From Cordylochernes scorpioides (lineage: Eukaryota > Arthropoda > Arachnida > Pseudoscorpiones > Chernetidae), in assembly GCA_030710605.1 (NCBI GenBank), contig CP092880.1, positions 26,288,274 to 26,352,273 on the forward strand: 64,000 nucleotides of DNA, written 5' to 3'. The translations under genes were made by a program, and so were the position numbers. Positions 10,812 through 20,988 of this stretch are shown here, in pieces; positions within the stretch are counted from its first letter, which is position 1; the number at the start of each line of letters is the position of its first letter. A model generated the notes under the pieces. That model had not been told where the DNA came from, did no database searches, and saw only the letters and a list, made by a program, of their open reading frames with translations.

Positions 10812-11245
10812 AAGGTAACAAGACTTAATCCAAATAAATAAATAGTGTGTGACGATTCAGTAACAGAGTTGTTACCATCATCAGACAAAAGAATAAATAA
10901 GAAAAAAATCGTTGTCTTTGGGTTCCGGGCTAATTGGCCTATCAAGTAAGGTCTTCTAGCCCCAACATGGCTGCAGAACGCGGACTGGTAGCAAGGGATC
11001 CTAAGATCTGGCAGTGGAGGAAATAAGAAAAAATAGCACAGCATGTTCTTAAATAGTACTGTTATCAAGTATGTAACCAAGATATCAGATAAGAAGAAGA
11101 GAGTGTTCTGATACACTTGATAACAGTACTATTTAAGAACATGCTGTGATATTTTTTCTTTTATTATTTTGTCTGATGATGGTAAAAATGCTGTTAACGA
11201 AACGTCACACACTATTAATTTATTTGGATTTGGTCTTATTGGACA
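10812..11245. repeat. Inverted-pair element, family ii, with internal insertion
   Basis: Left motif on the minus strand (10843-10891, core GAAA mutated to GAAT) and right motif on the plus (11170-11213). A non-repeat insert of about 200 bp lies between. Related to the pair at 53930-54590. Confidence 0.65.
11170..11213 (+). ncRNA. Hammerhead-like motif, family ii (weakened stem II)
   Basis: CTGATGA (11173-11179), GAAA (11199-11202) and C-GTC (11203-11206) are intact. Stem II carries at least two mismatches, so it is probably inactive. Confidence 0.5.
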
Positions 11246-11249
11246 TGCG

Positions 11250-11450
11250 TCGGACCAGAAGGCTGTTGTTGGGTGCTTCGCTGCCTATAGTACAGGAGCT
11301 CCATCTATTATTGCTTCCTGTGGTGAATCTGTATAAGAACAGTGGTCTTAATAAAGCTTTGTGTGTGTTGTTTGTTCTTATTACCTTTGTAGTTCTAATC
11401 TATAATACAAATTGTACCTTTCAAAGTATATGATAAAGTTTTCTTTCAAT
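11250..11450 (+). repeat. Repeat shared with right inverted arm
   Basis: The stretch with 'ggacatgcgtcggac' and 'ggtgaatctgtataagaac' recurs inverted at 53740-53945. No recognisable coding motif. Confidence 0.6.
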
Positions 11451-11589
11451 TAGTTTTCAAATAAGAAGATTGAATGACTTCACACATTATAAACAATACA
11501 TGAGTCTATTCACACAATGATGAAATAGGAAAGTTATTATATTTTGGGGCAATGTATCAATTTCTCAATGCTCAATGGCAATGCTTCAA

Positions 11590-11790
11590 TGGCCCCCAAT
11601 TCTTGCAAAAGTACAACATCACCAGCGAGTGCAAATAACCAAACAGGGCTCTGGCATTTTGTAAGTACAAAGTCGAACTGCTTTTCACATGTGTAGACAT
11701 GTGGTGCACTTACAGAAAAAGTAGTCGCCTACTTCTACCCACCATGATTATCATGGCCTGTACCATGTGTACTAGGGATAAGCAAAAAAA
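11590..11790 (+). repeat. SINE2 body, head missing
   Basis: Matches 54890-55085 from 'cccccaattcttgcaaaa' to 'gtgtactagggataa'. The tRNA-like head is absent. The 100-200 bp on each side is AT-rich with nothing recognised. Confidence 0.65.
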
Positions 11791-11999
11791 AAAGGATTGT
11801 AGTTGAAAGTTACCAAATTTCTATATTTGCCACCCAATACTACAAGTGTTTGCTATTTGATCAAGACATCTTTCAAATTTCAAGAGTTAAAATAGAAGAT
11901 GCGGAATATAATTTATACAAAGATTCTCTTTAACTACTCAAAACACTTTTAGTAATTTTTACAGAGCCTTGTAAAGATAATAAAAAGTATTAAAATGTG

Positions 12000-12640
12000 T
12001 ATAACTATTAGATTGTATATAACAAATGAAAACATTAAGACTCGAAGACTTCTTTTCACAAATAAATCAAACTTCTACTGTCCTTACTGCGATGAAAAAA
12101 TATTGGGAGAGCTTGGCTATCAGTGGTGAACCCTCACAGTATATTCTGCTGTCCTGTCCATAGTTTGCTTGAAAATCATTTCTAAGATTCCACCCTTCAT
12201 TGTAGTATATTGATGTTTTCATTTGTTATATATAGATGACGCGTTATTGCTTTGTATTAATTTATACCTAACTGGCCTTGTCCTTATTGTTTGTAGAAGA
12301 GTATTGCTCGATGCAAATATTTAAATGTAATTCTACTGTCCTAAAAGCTTAGTCCATAGTTTGCTTAAATACCATTTCAAAGATTCCACCCTTCAGTTTA
12401 GCATATATAAGCATAATGATCCAATACAGTATTAGAGCTCTAAGAAGCGGTCTGGTAGATTAAATTGGTGAAACCGCTGGGAAGGTTCACCACTGATAAG
12501 CCAAGCCCTTCCAATATATTTTCATCACAGTAAGGGCAGTAGAAGTTTAATTTATTTGTAAAAAGAAACATTAGCATCTTAATGTTTTCATTTGTTATAT
12601 ATAGATGGCACGTTATTGCTTTGTAATAGATTGTATATTT
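12000..12640. repeat. Inverted pair of module iv repeats
   Basis: 12040-12170 carries the module on the minus strand and 12425-12560 on the plus. In the plus copy TTGGT (12465-12469) and GCCAA (12500-12504) replace CTGGC/GCCAG and still pair (T-A for C-G, T.G for C-G). The same arrangement is found inverted at 52500-53210. Confidence 0.6.
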
Positions 12641-12819
12641 TTCATATTGACAAAACCAATATTTTAATAATATAGAATGTTTGAGGATGAGAAAGTTGTG
12701 AAAATGATTTACTTCAACTTTTTTCTATAAATATTTTTTGATGCAAAGGTTTGAATGGTCAGATATTTGAAACATGTAGAGCATATCAATAATGAAAATT
12801 TGGAATATAGTATAACTCC

Positions 12820-13176
12820 GCCTTTGCCGGTCCCAAGCCTGGATGAAAAAGGAGGAGGGGGAGCAGTAACAAGCTCACTAAAAAAGCTGGGCTCAGCTGG
12901 CCTGGCTGATAGTACCCTGTAAGGGCTCCTAATCCAGGGATACAGGATGAGTCTGTACCCCATGTTAGGAGCAGCTGCACATGGCGCCTGTTCCTCATGT
13001 CAGAGACGGCCATTTCTTTTGGAGCTAAGTCGGCCTGCCACTGAGTAGTGCTCCCAGTCTTAATGACAAAGGCAGACGCATTTTACTTCACCCAGTCATG
13101 ATAGTTGTCAAATCTCAAGCTTTACAAGTTTGATACCCTAATATGATTGAGTGGATATAAGAAAGTAGAAGAAGAG
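12820..13176 (+). repeat. SINE1
   Basis: About 360 bp beginning 'ctttgccggtcccaagc' and ending in a tail 'ttgataccctaatatgattg' plus a purine-rich GAAGAAG run. The same tail closes the LINE at 38900-38960, so this SINE probably borrowed the LINE 3' end. Frames such as a SDMRNRRHVQ peptide arise from the minus strand and are shadows. Confidence 0.82.
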
Positions 13177-13239
13177 GAATATAGTATACAAAAAAAGGTT
13201 GAAGTACATCATTTTTAACTACACTGGGCTCTGGCACAT

Positions 13240-14075
13240 TGAGGACCACTATCTCCAACATTATGGAACATATTGATTGAAGAATTGTTAAACACCAATC
13301 TGGATGATAACATCCGAATTAAGACAACAATTAACAATGTACTTAGTAAAATTAATACCTGGTTGTGAAAGCAGTAAATTACAGATACCAAAAGACAAAA
13401 CGAAAATATTATTTTTATATAATTGCAAAAATAATACAAAATTCCTTAATAGCAATATAGCTAGACCTGTTGAAACCCTTAAGATCTTGAGATTGGCCTT
13501 CAAAAATCATCGAAGCAGGAATAAGCTGGACTTCATGCCACACATTAATGAAAAGGTCGACAAAACTACTAGAGCTAGCAGTTACCTACTCAGTTTAATA
13601 AAGAAAGCATGGGGTCTAGAATGCAGACGAATATTAACTTTATACAAGACAATATTTCGAAGTACTATAACATATGGTCAAACAGAAAAGATATTGCTAA
13701 CTATAATGAAAATAAATTACAGGAATACTATGAAGATTCCAACAATAATTTCAAACATTTTTTATCCCCTCTAAAATACCAAAATTTGTCAAACCAAATT
13801 TTAACAATGTTCAATTCTTTACGGGTCATGGTATGTAACTTCAAATCATATCTCTTAAGAATTAGAAAAATAGTTTCGCCCAGATGCTCTTGTGAAGCGG
13901 AAGAAGAACCCCCCAACACATTCTGAACTCATGCCCACTGGTGTCAAACCTAAGACAGCAGAGCAAGATGGAAAGAACCTATCTGGATCAAATAGTTTAT
14001 AATAGGGAAAGATATACGAAAATATATAGGTTCTGCAGATTTATAAATAGACAGCTTCATGCAGCTTGAGGAACT
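13240..14075 (+). pseudogene. LINE reverse transcriptase C-terminal region (family A)
   Basis: Frame 13304-13670 shows the end of RT: KTKILFLYN, a thumb-like region (RLAFKNHRSRNKLDF), LTLYKTIFRSTITYGQ. After an internal deletion the frame resumes (13609-13926) to the zinc-like tail CSCEAEEEP. The His/Cys part (HILNSCPL) is in another frame after a run of six C's, and the last codons run to about 14070. The N-terminal domains are missing. The copy at 49855-51895 (-) shares the same six-C frame break. A Jockey/CR1/I-type non-LTR element is likely. Confidence 0.78.
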
Positions 14076-14475
14076 ACACTACTATGCGACTTGATTTACA
14101 TCAATGTAAATAATTAATAAGTTACTTTAGAATATAACTCATTGTAAATAGCTCAACTTAATCAACTTTCTCTCTCCACGATACTAATTATTACAGATAA
14201 CTTCATTAAATCAACTTCCATCATTGCTTAACATACTGTAAATAACTACCTTGCGGTTTCTTCTATCTTCTTATGTTGTTGCTTATTTGTTTAATGGATA
14301 TGTTTATTTAATTCTCTTTTTCTTAATTGTTTATTTTTCTTTTTGATAATTCTGTTACCTACTCTACTTCAATATGAACTTTTGTAAATAGTTTCACGCG
14401 CAATTATCCAGATCGGATATAGCGTGTCTTATTTGTAACTAGTAATAAATAAAAAACTTACCTTGTTATTATTCT
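14076..14475 (+). repeat. LINE family A 3' untranslated region
   Basis: Recurs inverted at 49855-50290. Ends with 'gtgtcttatttgtaactagtaataaataaaa', consistent with a polyadenylation signal. Confidence 0.65.
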
Positions 14476-14690
14476 CCTCAGGGGAATGATGATTTTTATG
14501 CTATTTCTACTTATATACAAACATGATTTTTTTAAATATATGTAAAGTGTTACACACATATTTACATATATCGAGAAATAAATAAGAGCTTGAAAATGAA
14601 AGGCATTTTTGCAAATTAAAAAATTGAAAAATAAATGATATACATAAACTTTGTTTCATAATATTTGTCTGTATTTACATATATACTTAT
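14476..14690. repeat. AT-rich repeat shared with right arm
   Basis: Matches 49640-49855 inverted. Nothing else recognised. Confidence 0.5.
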
Positions 14691-14860
14691 TACTGCGGGA
14701 GAAGCAGCACAAGTAAGGGACTACCCTGTAGTATGGTGTCGTGAGCCCCGAGCCGCTACAGTAACCGTGAACTGGGAACTCTGAAATGTGGCTGACTAAC
14801 GGGGCAATGGCACCCCCCCCCCCCCCCTTTCCATGGAGCAACAATATCCTCTCAGAAGAT
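14690..14860 (-). pseudogene. Small conserved coding repeat, copy 2 (unknown)
   Basis: Minus-strand frame with HISEFPVHGYCSGSGLTTPY and YLCCFS, as in copies 1 and 3. A long poly-C run (about 14813-14827) interrupts the 5' part. Confidence 0.5.
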
Positions 14861-14895
14861 AAAAATGCTATAAAGTATAAAATAAGAAAATAAAC

Positions 14896-15074
14896 AGTAG
14901 CAAGGTGTTTCTTTATTCGTGCAAAGTACAAACTTTCGGATCTTTATATTCCTTCTACAGGCATAGCTATAAGTTAATAGAATCCTCATTTCCTCAACTT
15001 ATAGCTATGTCTGTGGAAGGATTATAAAGATCCGAAAGCTTGCACTTTGCACGAATAAAGAACCCCTTGCTACT
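14896..15074. repeat. Palindromic element (atagctataag family)
   Basis: Arms of about 75 bp, 'agcaaggtgtttctttattcg...' and its complement, enclose an inner palindrome. The right arm has GGAT...ATCC-GAAAGCTTG, a weak hammerhead-like pattern with core CTGTGGA in place of CTGATGA. Copies at 43960-44060 and 62050-62245. Confidence 0.65.
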
Positions 15075-15515
15075 GTTTATTTTCTTACAACATTTTCTAT
15101 CTTGGTTGATTCCACATTAAAATAATTACTTATATTTTTAAACTATCCACAATGTGACGCAAATGTTGGTACCTTCATGGGATTGGAAGTTTTGTTCAGA
15201 CAGGGAATGAGTTGTCAGTTGCAAGCCATGATAATTAGGTGAAACATTATCTATGGATAATGGCATGTGCAATAGGACATTCCAGTTTTGTGCTTTTTAA
15301 CGTGTTCTTGATCGCTTTTGAAACATGTGGCTTATGCTGAAAAACCACTTTGTCATCAGCTTTTATGTTTTTTGATATATCCCTGATCCATACCTCGCCA
15401 ACTACTGATCCCTACATATCTATCTCACAGATCATCCCATCTCCCATAGTGCCCCGTTATCTAAAAAGGATCCAGTGCTGCCGTCCCACCAGACCTACAC
15501 TTTATATGTATTTGA
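15075..15515 (+). repeat. Composite repeat block A
   Basis: Non-coding; recurs at 44060-44510 (+), 48800-49200 (-) and 61640-62040 (-). Contains 'ccattatctatggataatggcat'. Confidence 0.65.
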
Positions 15516-15518
15516 AAC

Positions 15519-15876
15519 TCCGCCATTGTCGGTCCAAAGCCTGGTTGTAAAAAGGAGGAGCGGGAGCAGTAACAAGCTCACTAAAAAACCTGGGCTCAGC
15601 TGGCCCGGCTGATAGAACCCTGTAAGAGCTCCTAATCCAAGGATACAGGATGAGCAGCGCTTTTACTCCATGTTAGGAACGGCTGTACATGGCGTCTGTT
15701 CCTCATGTCAGAGACGGCCATTTCTTTTGGATCTAATTCAGCTTGCCACTGATTAGAGCTCCCAGTCTCAATGACAAAGGCAGACACATTCTACTTCACA
15801 CAGTCATGATGGTTGTCAACTCTACAAACTTGATACCCTAATTTGAATAAATGAAGATAAAAGAGAAGAAAAGAAA
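15519..15876 (+). repeat. SINE1
   Basis: Same family as 12820-13176. It occupies the same relative place as the SINE1 copies at 44513 and 61195-61632 (inverted), so the insertion predates spread of the composite unit. Confidence 0.8.
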
Positions 15877-15879
15877 TGC

Positions 15880-16960
15880 ATTTGAAGAAATAATTAGATG
15901 CTCATTTACTGTAGTCGCACCCTCCTTTATTGATGCCACAAATATTCTATTTCAAGATATTGAAAACCCTCCAAATATATAGAGTAACATTTATTTACTC
16001 TTTTCCAAGGGAGTTAAAAATTTATATACAGCATGAATGCCAAGTTATAAATAAGGGACTCTGTGACATAAGAAGGGACCTTAAAGAAAGACAATTACCT
16101 AAATGTTAACTAGAAATGGTAAGGGCTCCAGGTGATATCTAGGTACATAACACAGAGGGGGTTAGATGTATACTATAATATCTCCCTCCGTCATGTATTG
16201 CGACACCCCTGACCCCAACTTCCCAATTCCGACAGCTCGCTGTAAGGTTTCTATTGACAACAAAGTAGAATGGAGTGGACTAGAGACTGAAAACAGCACT
16301 GTTGGACACCGACAACGCTGAAAGCCGGACTTACGTCTACACGCGAGGCCTCCCGTCGGAGTTTTACGACAGAGCCAACAGCCTAGTAATCAGTATCTAG
16401 TCCTAGGTCAGTGGAGCGAGCAAGCTATCGGAGGGGAAGTTGAGTATCATTCCACGCTATGTGAATACACAGGGTTAAAGTAGTAGGGTCCCCACCCCCC
16501 TTCCCAGCGTGAAATGACCAATGACCAAAGCGGGATAGTCTAAGGCGGCTAATCGTCGCAGTGGCCACCACAGGGGTGTAAGCACTAAACCCCGACCCGC
16601 TGTCAATGTCCCAGTACTGTCTAGGCACTATCTAGATCCTGCAACAATGGAATTAGTATAGCTGGATGGCAGGGAAGTCACACTGTGGGTCTCTCCATCT
16701 GGAACATCTGTTACACACAGCCACCTAGCATTCAGACTTTATGTTCAACAGTTTGCTATTGTCACCGAGTCCCTTTTTTATCCTTGGCAATCAAGCAGTT
16801 TGTGAGTTTTTTATCCTACCAGATTCTTATTAATTTAAATTAGAAAAGTTTAAAGTTCACAATAAGACCTTTCAACTAAGAAAAAGAACTAAAGACATTT
16901 TTTTGTTGTTACCAACCAATTAATGGAGCAGTTCTAACAGCAGCATAAGACATCAAATTC
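15880..16960 (+). repeat. Composite repeat block B
   Basis: About 1.1 kb without shared reading frames; copies at 32855-33950, 44915-45990 and inverted at 60205-61190. Contains the better conserved core described next. Confidence 0.75.
16195..16735. repeat. Conserved GC-richer core of block B
   Basis: About 540 bp clearly richer in GC than its surroundings and visibly better preserved than flanking sequence across four copies (16195, 33175, 45225, and inverted 60345). Short minus-strand frames of 60-67 codons recur but are cut differently in each copy, so coding is doubtful. It could be a promoter or leader of the composite element, or an exon fragment. Confidence 0.6.
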
Positions 16961-17048
16961 CTCCAAGAACCACAAGAAATCTTACAACCTCTAGATTCAA
17001 TTCGCATTTCTTGAAGGTATATATATGAAACTCGGTCACAGTGGTACA

Positions 17049-17100
17049 GCCTGCTCCACGCTGACGAGCGCCAACAGCGCGAAACGCGTTCCTGGATGGC
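17049..17100 (+). ncRNA. Hammerhead-like ribozyme motif, family i, copy 2
   Basis: Same layout as copy 1 with loop CAACA. One change in the stem I partner (CCTGG for CGTGG) breaks the pair next to one flanking the cleavage site, so activity is probably reduced. Confidence 0.7.
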
Positions 17101-17349
17101 TTTTCTTAATTAATCAATGGGTTAGACAAATATCAGGCACACAGATTATATCAATATTTAGTTGAATTCTGTTCCACTAGATGGCGCTCTGCCATCTAAA
17201 AAGCATATGTTCTTTTGGTCAGGATATGCCTTCTTTATTTTTAATATATGAAACTATGTCAGGGAGATCGTTAAAAACATGTAAAATGGTTTCCAATATA
17301 TCTGTGGATGATACCACCATACTTCATTAAAAGGTAACTGTATAGACAC

Positions 17350-17515
17350 AAGGTAATAAGACCAAATACAAATAAATAAATAGTTTATGACGTTTCTGTA
17401 ACAGTGTTGTTACCATCATCAAACAAAAGTACTTAATCTGTCTGATGATGGTAACAACACTGTTACCGAAATGTTACACACTATTCTTTTGAATTTTTTC
17501 TAATTATCTTGTGTT
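17350..17515. repeat. Inverted-pair element, family ii (best preserved)
   Basis: Left motif on the minus strand (17380-17429, core changed to TTGATGA), spacer of a few bases, right motif on the plus. Outer arms are 'aataagaccaaat...' and 'ttatcttgtg'. Confidence 0.75.
17439..17480 (+). ncRNA. Hammerhead-like motif, family ii (7-bp stem II)
   Basis: TGT (17439-17441), CTGATGA (17442-17448), stem II GGTAACA/TGTTACC (17450-17456, 17461-17467) with loop ACAC, GAAA (17468-17471), T, GTT (17473-17475), ACA. Stem I is only 3 bp. The sister copies use C-GTC after GAAA. Confidence 0.65.
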
Positions 17516-17571
17516 TATAATCTATAAACCAAATTGATCCTTATTATCGGAAACTGTATGGGTTGTAAATA

Positions 17572-17730
17572 CAGTAGAACCTCTATGAGAGGACACCTTT
17601 CTACAAAGGACAGTTTTCATTTAAAAAATTACCATTTCTACTATTTAGCAACTCTCCGGTAAGAGGACACCTCTCCCTAAAGGACATTTTGGCTCTGCAA
17701 TCAGGTGTCTTTTACAGGGAGGTTTTACTG
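17572..17730 (+). mobile_element. MITE, CAGTAGAACCTC family, copy c
   Basis: CAGTAGAACCTCT at the left, GGAGGTTTTACTG at the right, with TA after the right end. Confidence 0.88.
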
Positions 17731-17914
17731 TATATAAATATTTAATCTTTTGATATTTTTAATCCATTTCAAATGAATTTATTGTTTTTACCAAGTGTCA
17801 CAAGCTCTTATTTTATATATATTATTCTAATGGTTGTTCTAATCACACTTTTCAAAATTATTTTAAAATTTATTTTAGTTTCGTGTCATCAGAATGGCAC
17901 TCCACACTAGGGAG

Positions 17915-18200
17915 GTCGGTAGAAGGGTTGTAGCGGTCGAAAATCATTTGTTTGACAGCTACAACCCGGGATTGAATTCTGCATTGGGCACTTTTCTCTA
18001 ATTAAAAAAAATATGCACCAATGGCTCCCGATTCTTGCAAAAGTCCAACCCCACCAGCGAGTGCAAGTAACCAAACGGGGCTCTGGCACATTTGTAAGTA
18101 TAAAAGTCTGCTTTTCACATGTGTAGACATGTGATGCACTTACAGTAAAAGCAGTCGCTAACTACTCACCATGATGGCCTGTACCACGTGTACTAGGGAT
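17915..18200 (+). repeat. SINE2, tRNA-derived
   Basis: The head contains a decayed B box (GGGATTGAATTC). Body and tail match 54805-55090. Confidence 0.68.
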
Positions 18201-18409
18201 AATATAATATTCTTTTTTTTTTAAATGGTACTCCGTTCCTTGACTGAAATATGGAACATCCCTAAATGTAATAGAGCTGAATTCTACTATCTTGATAAAA
18301 CCTCATGTGATAGTTAAATCTATTTATCACAGAATTAGGTGGAATAGATTTGTTATTTACTATTATGATTAGGTGAAAAGTGTGTTTAGCTCAACTGTGG
18401 CCTCTTCTA

Positions 18410-18850
18410 CTTCTTTCTTATCTCCACTCAATCATATCAGGGTATCATACTTGTAGAGCTTGTTGATGGTGTTTGCTGGGGATGAGTAGAGCTCATCAAT
18501 GGATGAGTCAATACAGTCAATAATGTGTTTTGGGGTTACAGGTTAAGAATTGCACTTAGTACATAGTGGGAAAACCTTGCAACCATTCTGGAAAGTCATT
18601 GTCCTTAGATGACTAGACTTAAGTCGGGAAATCAAAGACTGTTGTTCTCTTGGAAAGACAGAATTGATGCTTGTACCTCCTGTAGCCTAATGTTGGGTCG
18701 TGTCAATCCAAACAATCATCCCACATCAATTGTTATCTTTCAGGCTGTACATGGCCTTGTTGAGATAGAAGGAGAATCAATGACAACTGTGTCCAGCTGA
18801 TAAATAGATTGTGATCTTCATCAGTACCTAGGTAACATCTGAGATTGATA
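18410..18850 (-). pseudogene. LINE 3' end fragment with tail (RNase H-type family)
   Basis: On the minus strand, the motif ISRLKS.HLRTMTFQNG, then CTKCN and the tail 'ttgataccctgatatgattg' match the 3' end of the LINE at 36440-38960. A second copy of this segment and its flank lies at 46905-47340. Stops interrupt it. Confidence 0.65.
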
Positions 18851-19135
18851 CTAGAGTATCGCTTAGTTTTTATTTTTTATTTTATTAATCAACCAGGCCC
18901 GATATTGAAATATTTGCGTCTATTACAGAGGAAACAAACAAAACAACAAATTAATTAGAATTGCTTTGTATCTTTGTCTTTTTTCTCCTTGACCTTTCTC
19001 CTTGTATATAGCCAATGTGTTATGATGTAAAGAAATGTATTGACGCAAATATCCCTAAGTTTGGGATATCGTGTTATAGGATGTTAATAAAGTTAATTAA
19101 ACAAATTATAATTAAATATTTACAAGAACACATGT
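18851..19135 (+). repeat. Composite repeat block C
   Basis: Matches 47340-47625. AT-rich and non-coding. Confidence 0.55.
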
Positions 19136-19139
19136 TATA

Positions 19140-19400
19140 TATTTATCAATGTATGTAATTCTGCTGTCCTCAAAGCTTATGTCCATAGATAATCTAAAAT
19201 ACCCATTCCAAGAGTCTAGCAACAGTATCACTATAAAATAAAGATCGAAAAATGCAATATAACAGCGGTATGGTAGATTAAACTGGCGAAACCGCTGAGA
19301 GGGTTTACTACTAATGAGCCAGGCCTGTCATTAATTTTTACATTGCAGTAAGGGCAGTAGAAATTGTTTATTTTTAAAAAGAATCATACACGCGCGCGCG
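19140..19400 (+). repeat. Module iv repeat, copy 4
   Basis: AGCGGT (19264), CTGGC-GAAA (19283-19291), ACCGCT, CTAATGA-GCCAG (19311-19322). The core has one change (CTAATGA). A CG dinucleotide run lies at about 19390-19400. Confidence 0.6.
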
Positions 19401-20530
19401 CGTCTATTATAGTTTTGAATTTTTAAAAACACATGTATTATTCGACAGAGTTAATAAAATTTATATAAACACAAAGTGGCTGATATAAAAGAGTTAAATG
19501 ATTTAGATCAGGGAACAAACGATGTCTCACTTCTGTAAAGTTGAGTATGGTTTAGTTGAGATGTCTTCTGTGTGGATATATCTTATATAAAATCCTACCT
19601 GATTTCTTCAACATCATTGATTTAAACTTGCATTGAAGTTTATTATTTTTACTTGTAAATTCTTGTTGGGATCTTATATGCATATAATAATCTGGCTTTT
19701 ATTGATTTATCAAGAAAATGGGTTGGCCAAATATCAGGGAACAGGTTAAATTGTTTCACTAGATGGCGCTCTGCCATCTGAAAATCACATGTGCTCGTGG
19801 TCAGGATATGACTTCATTATTTTTAATATCAACACCTGACCTTATTTCTATTGTCTTTTTCATATATTAATCTATTGAGCTTCTTGCTTAATTTCTTAGG
19901 ATTCCAACTTGAGATATCTTAATTTTTCTTTTCACCATTATAGATTAGATCAAGATCTTCAGAATTATACAGGCTCCATATTTGTTGTATGAATAGTTTC
20001 TGTTATCCATGGTACTCAATTCTTCCATGTTTTCTTCTTAAATATTTCCTTGTGTTTTAGATTTGTTTTCGTGAAAAATCCGAACTTCTAAAGAAATAAA
20101 TTCAACAAAATAGCACAGATAATCACATAATTTATCAATGTTTTCTTCTTATTCAAAACTTGGTAATTTGAATAAAGACAATTTTTGTACTAAATACAAT
20201 TTTTTTGACTTAATAATTCGATTAGATAAATCATAAAATATTTTTAGAGAACCATTGTTGTTATACCAAACCTATGAAAATTTTAAAATATAAAATAAAG
20301 ACATGACTAAAAATGATCTTAAATATCTCCATATTATTCTTTTTACATCTATATTAAGAATTGCCTATTTCAGGAACGTCATTTTCCTCTAGAATTTCTA
20401 CAATAGTGGTTACTTTTTAAATAAATCAATCAAATCTAGTTCTTAAGATCTTTGGTATTTTTATATATTTTAAATGTGAAATAATCTGATTAATTCACAT
20501 GGAATGATATCTAATCTATGAAGGAATCAA
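19400..20530 (+). repeat. Composite repeat block D
   Basis: Same AT-rich block as 700-2400, including the 'agatggcgctctgccatct' hairpin near 19762. No coding signal. Confidence 0.68.
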
Positions 20531-20539
20531 TTTTCCATG

Positions 20540-20985
20540 ATATTGTAAATCAAATGTTGTAAATTAAAAAGAAAATATTATTATTAATCTCAAAGCGCAG
20601 AATTCCTAAACTGCCTGAATAAAAAAATAATAAAAACACTTGTGACATTCACAACGGCACTGCAAAGTGAAATTTAAACTTTCCCGAAACCTAAATTGGC
20701 CAGGCGCAATACTAAAGTTGTCTAGCCACCGCTGGCCTCTGTAATACCTTGTTAGCGGTAAAGTTGTACAGTAGAACCTCTTTGAAAGGACACTCTCATT
20801 AGAGGACACCTCTCTACAAAGTAACGTTTTCATCTACAAAATTAACATTTTTACTATTTAGCAACTCTCCGGTAAGAGGGCATCTCTCTGTAAAGACAAT
20901 ATGGCTCTGCAATTATGTGTCCTTTACAGGGAGGTTCTACTGTTTATGTAAACAACAATCAACTGTCAAAATTTGAATGGTTTAA
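20540..20985 (+). repeat. R8 repeat, left part (split)
   Basis: Matches 8336-8625 and 40318-40560. It is interrupted by MITE d and cut at 20985 by the CACTA-like element. Its other part resumes at 23613. Confidence 0.7.
20769..20942 (+). mobile_element. MITE, CAGTAGAACCTC family, copy d
   Basis: CAGTAGAACCTC...GAGGTTCTACTG. Aligning 20750-20960 with 8555-8590 (gttgtatgtaaac) gives the uninterrupted target, confirming both ends and insertion at TA. Confidence 0.92.
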
Positions 20986-20988
20986 TTA
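20986..20988. other. Target duplication TTA (left)
   Basis: Duplicated at 23610-23612. The related R8 repeats read straight through 'aattatcg'. Confidence 0.8.
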
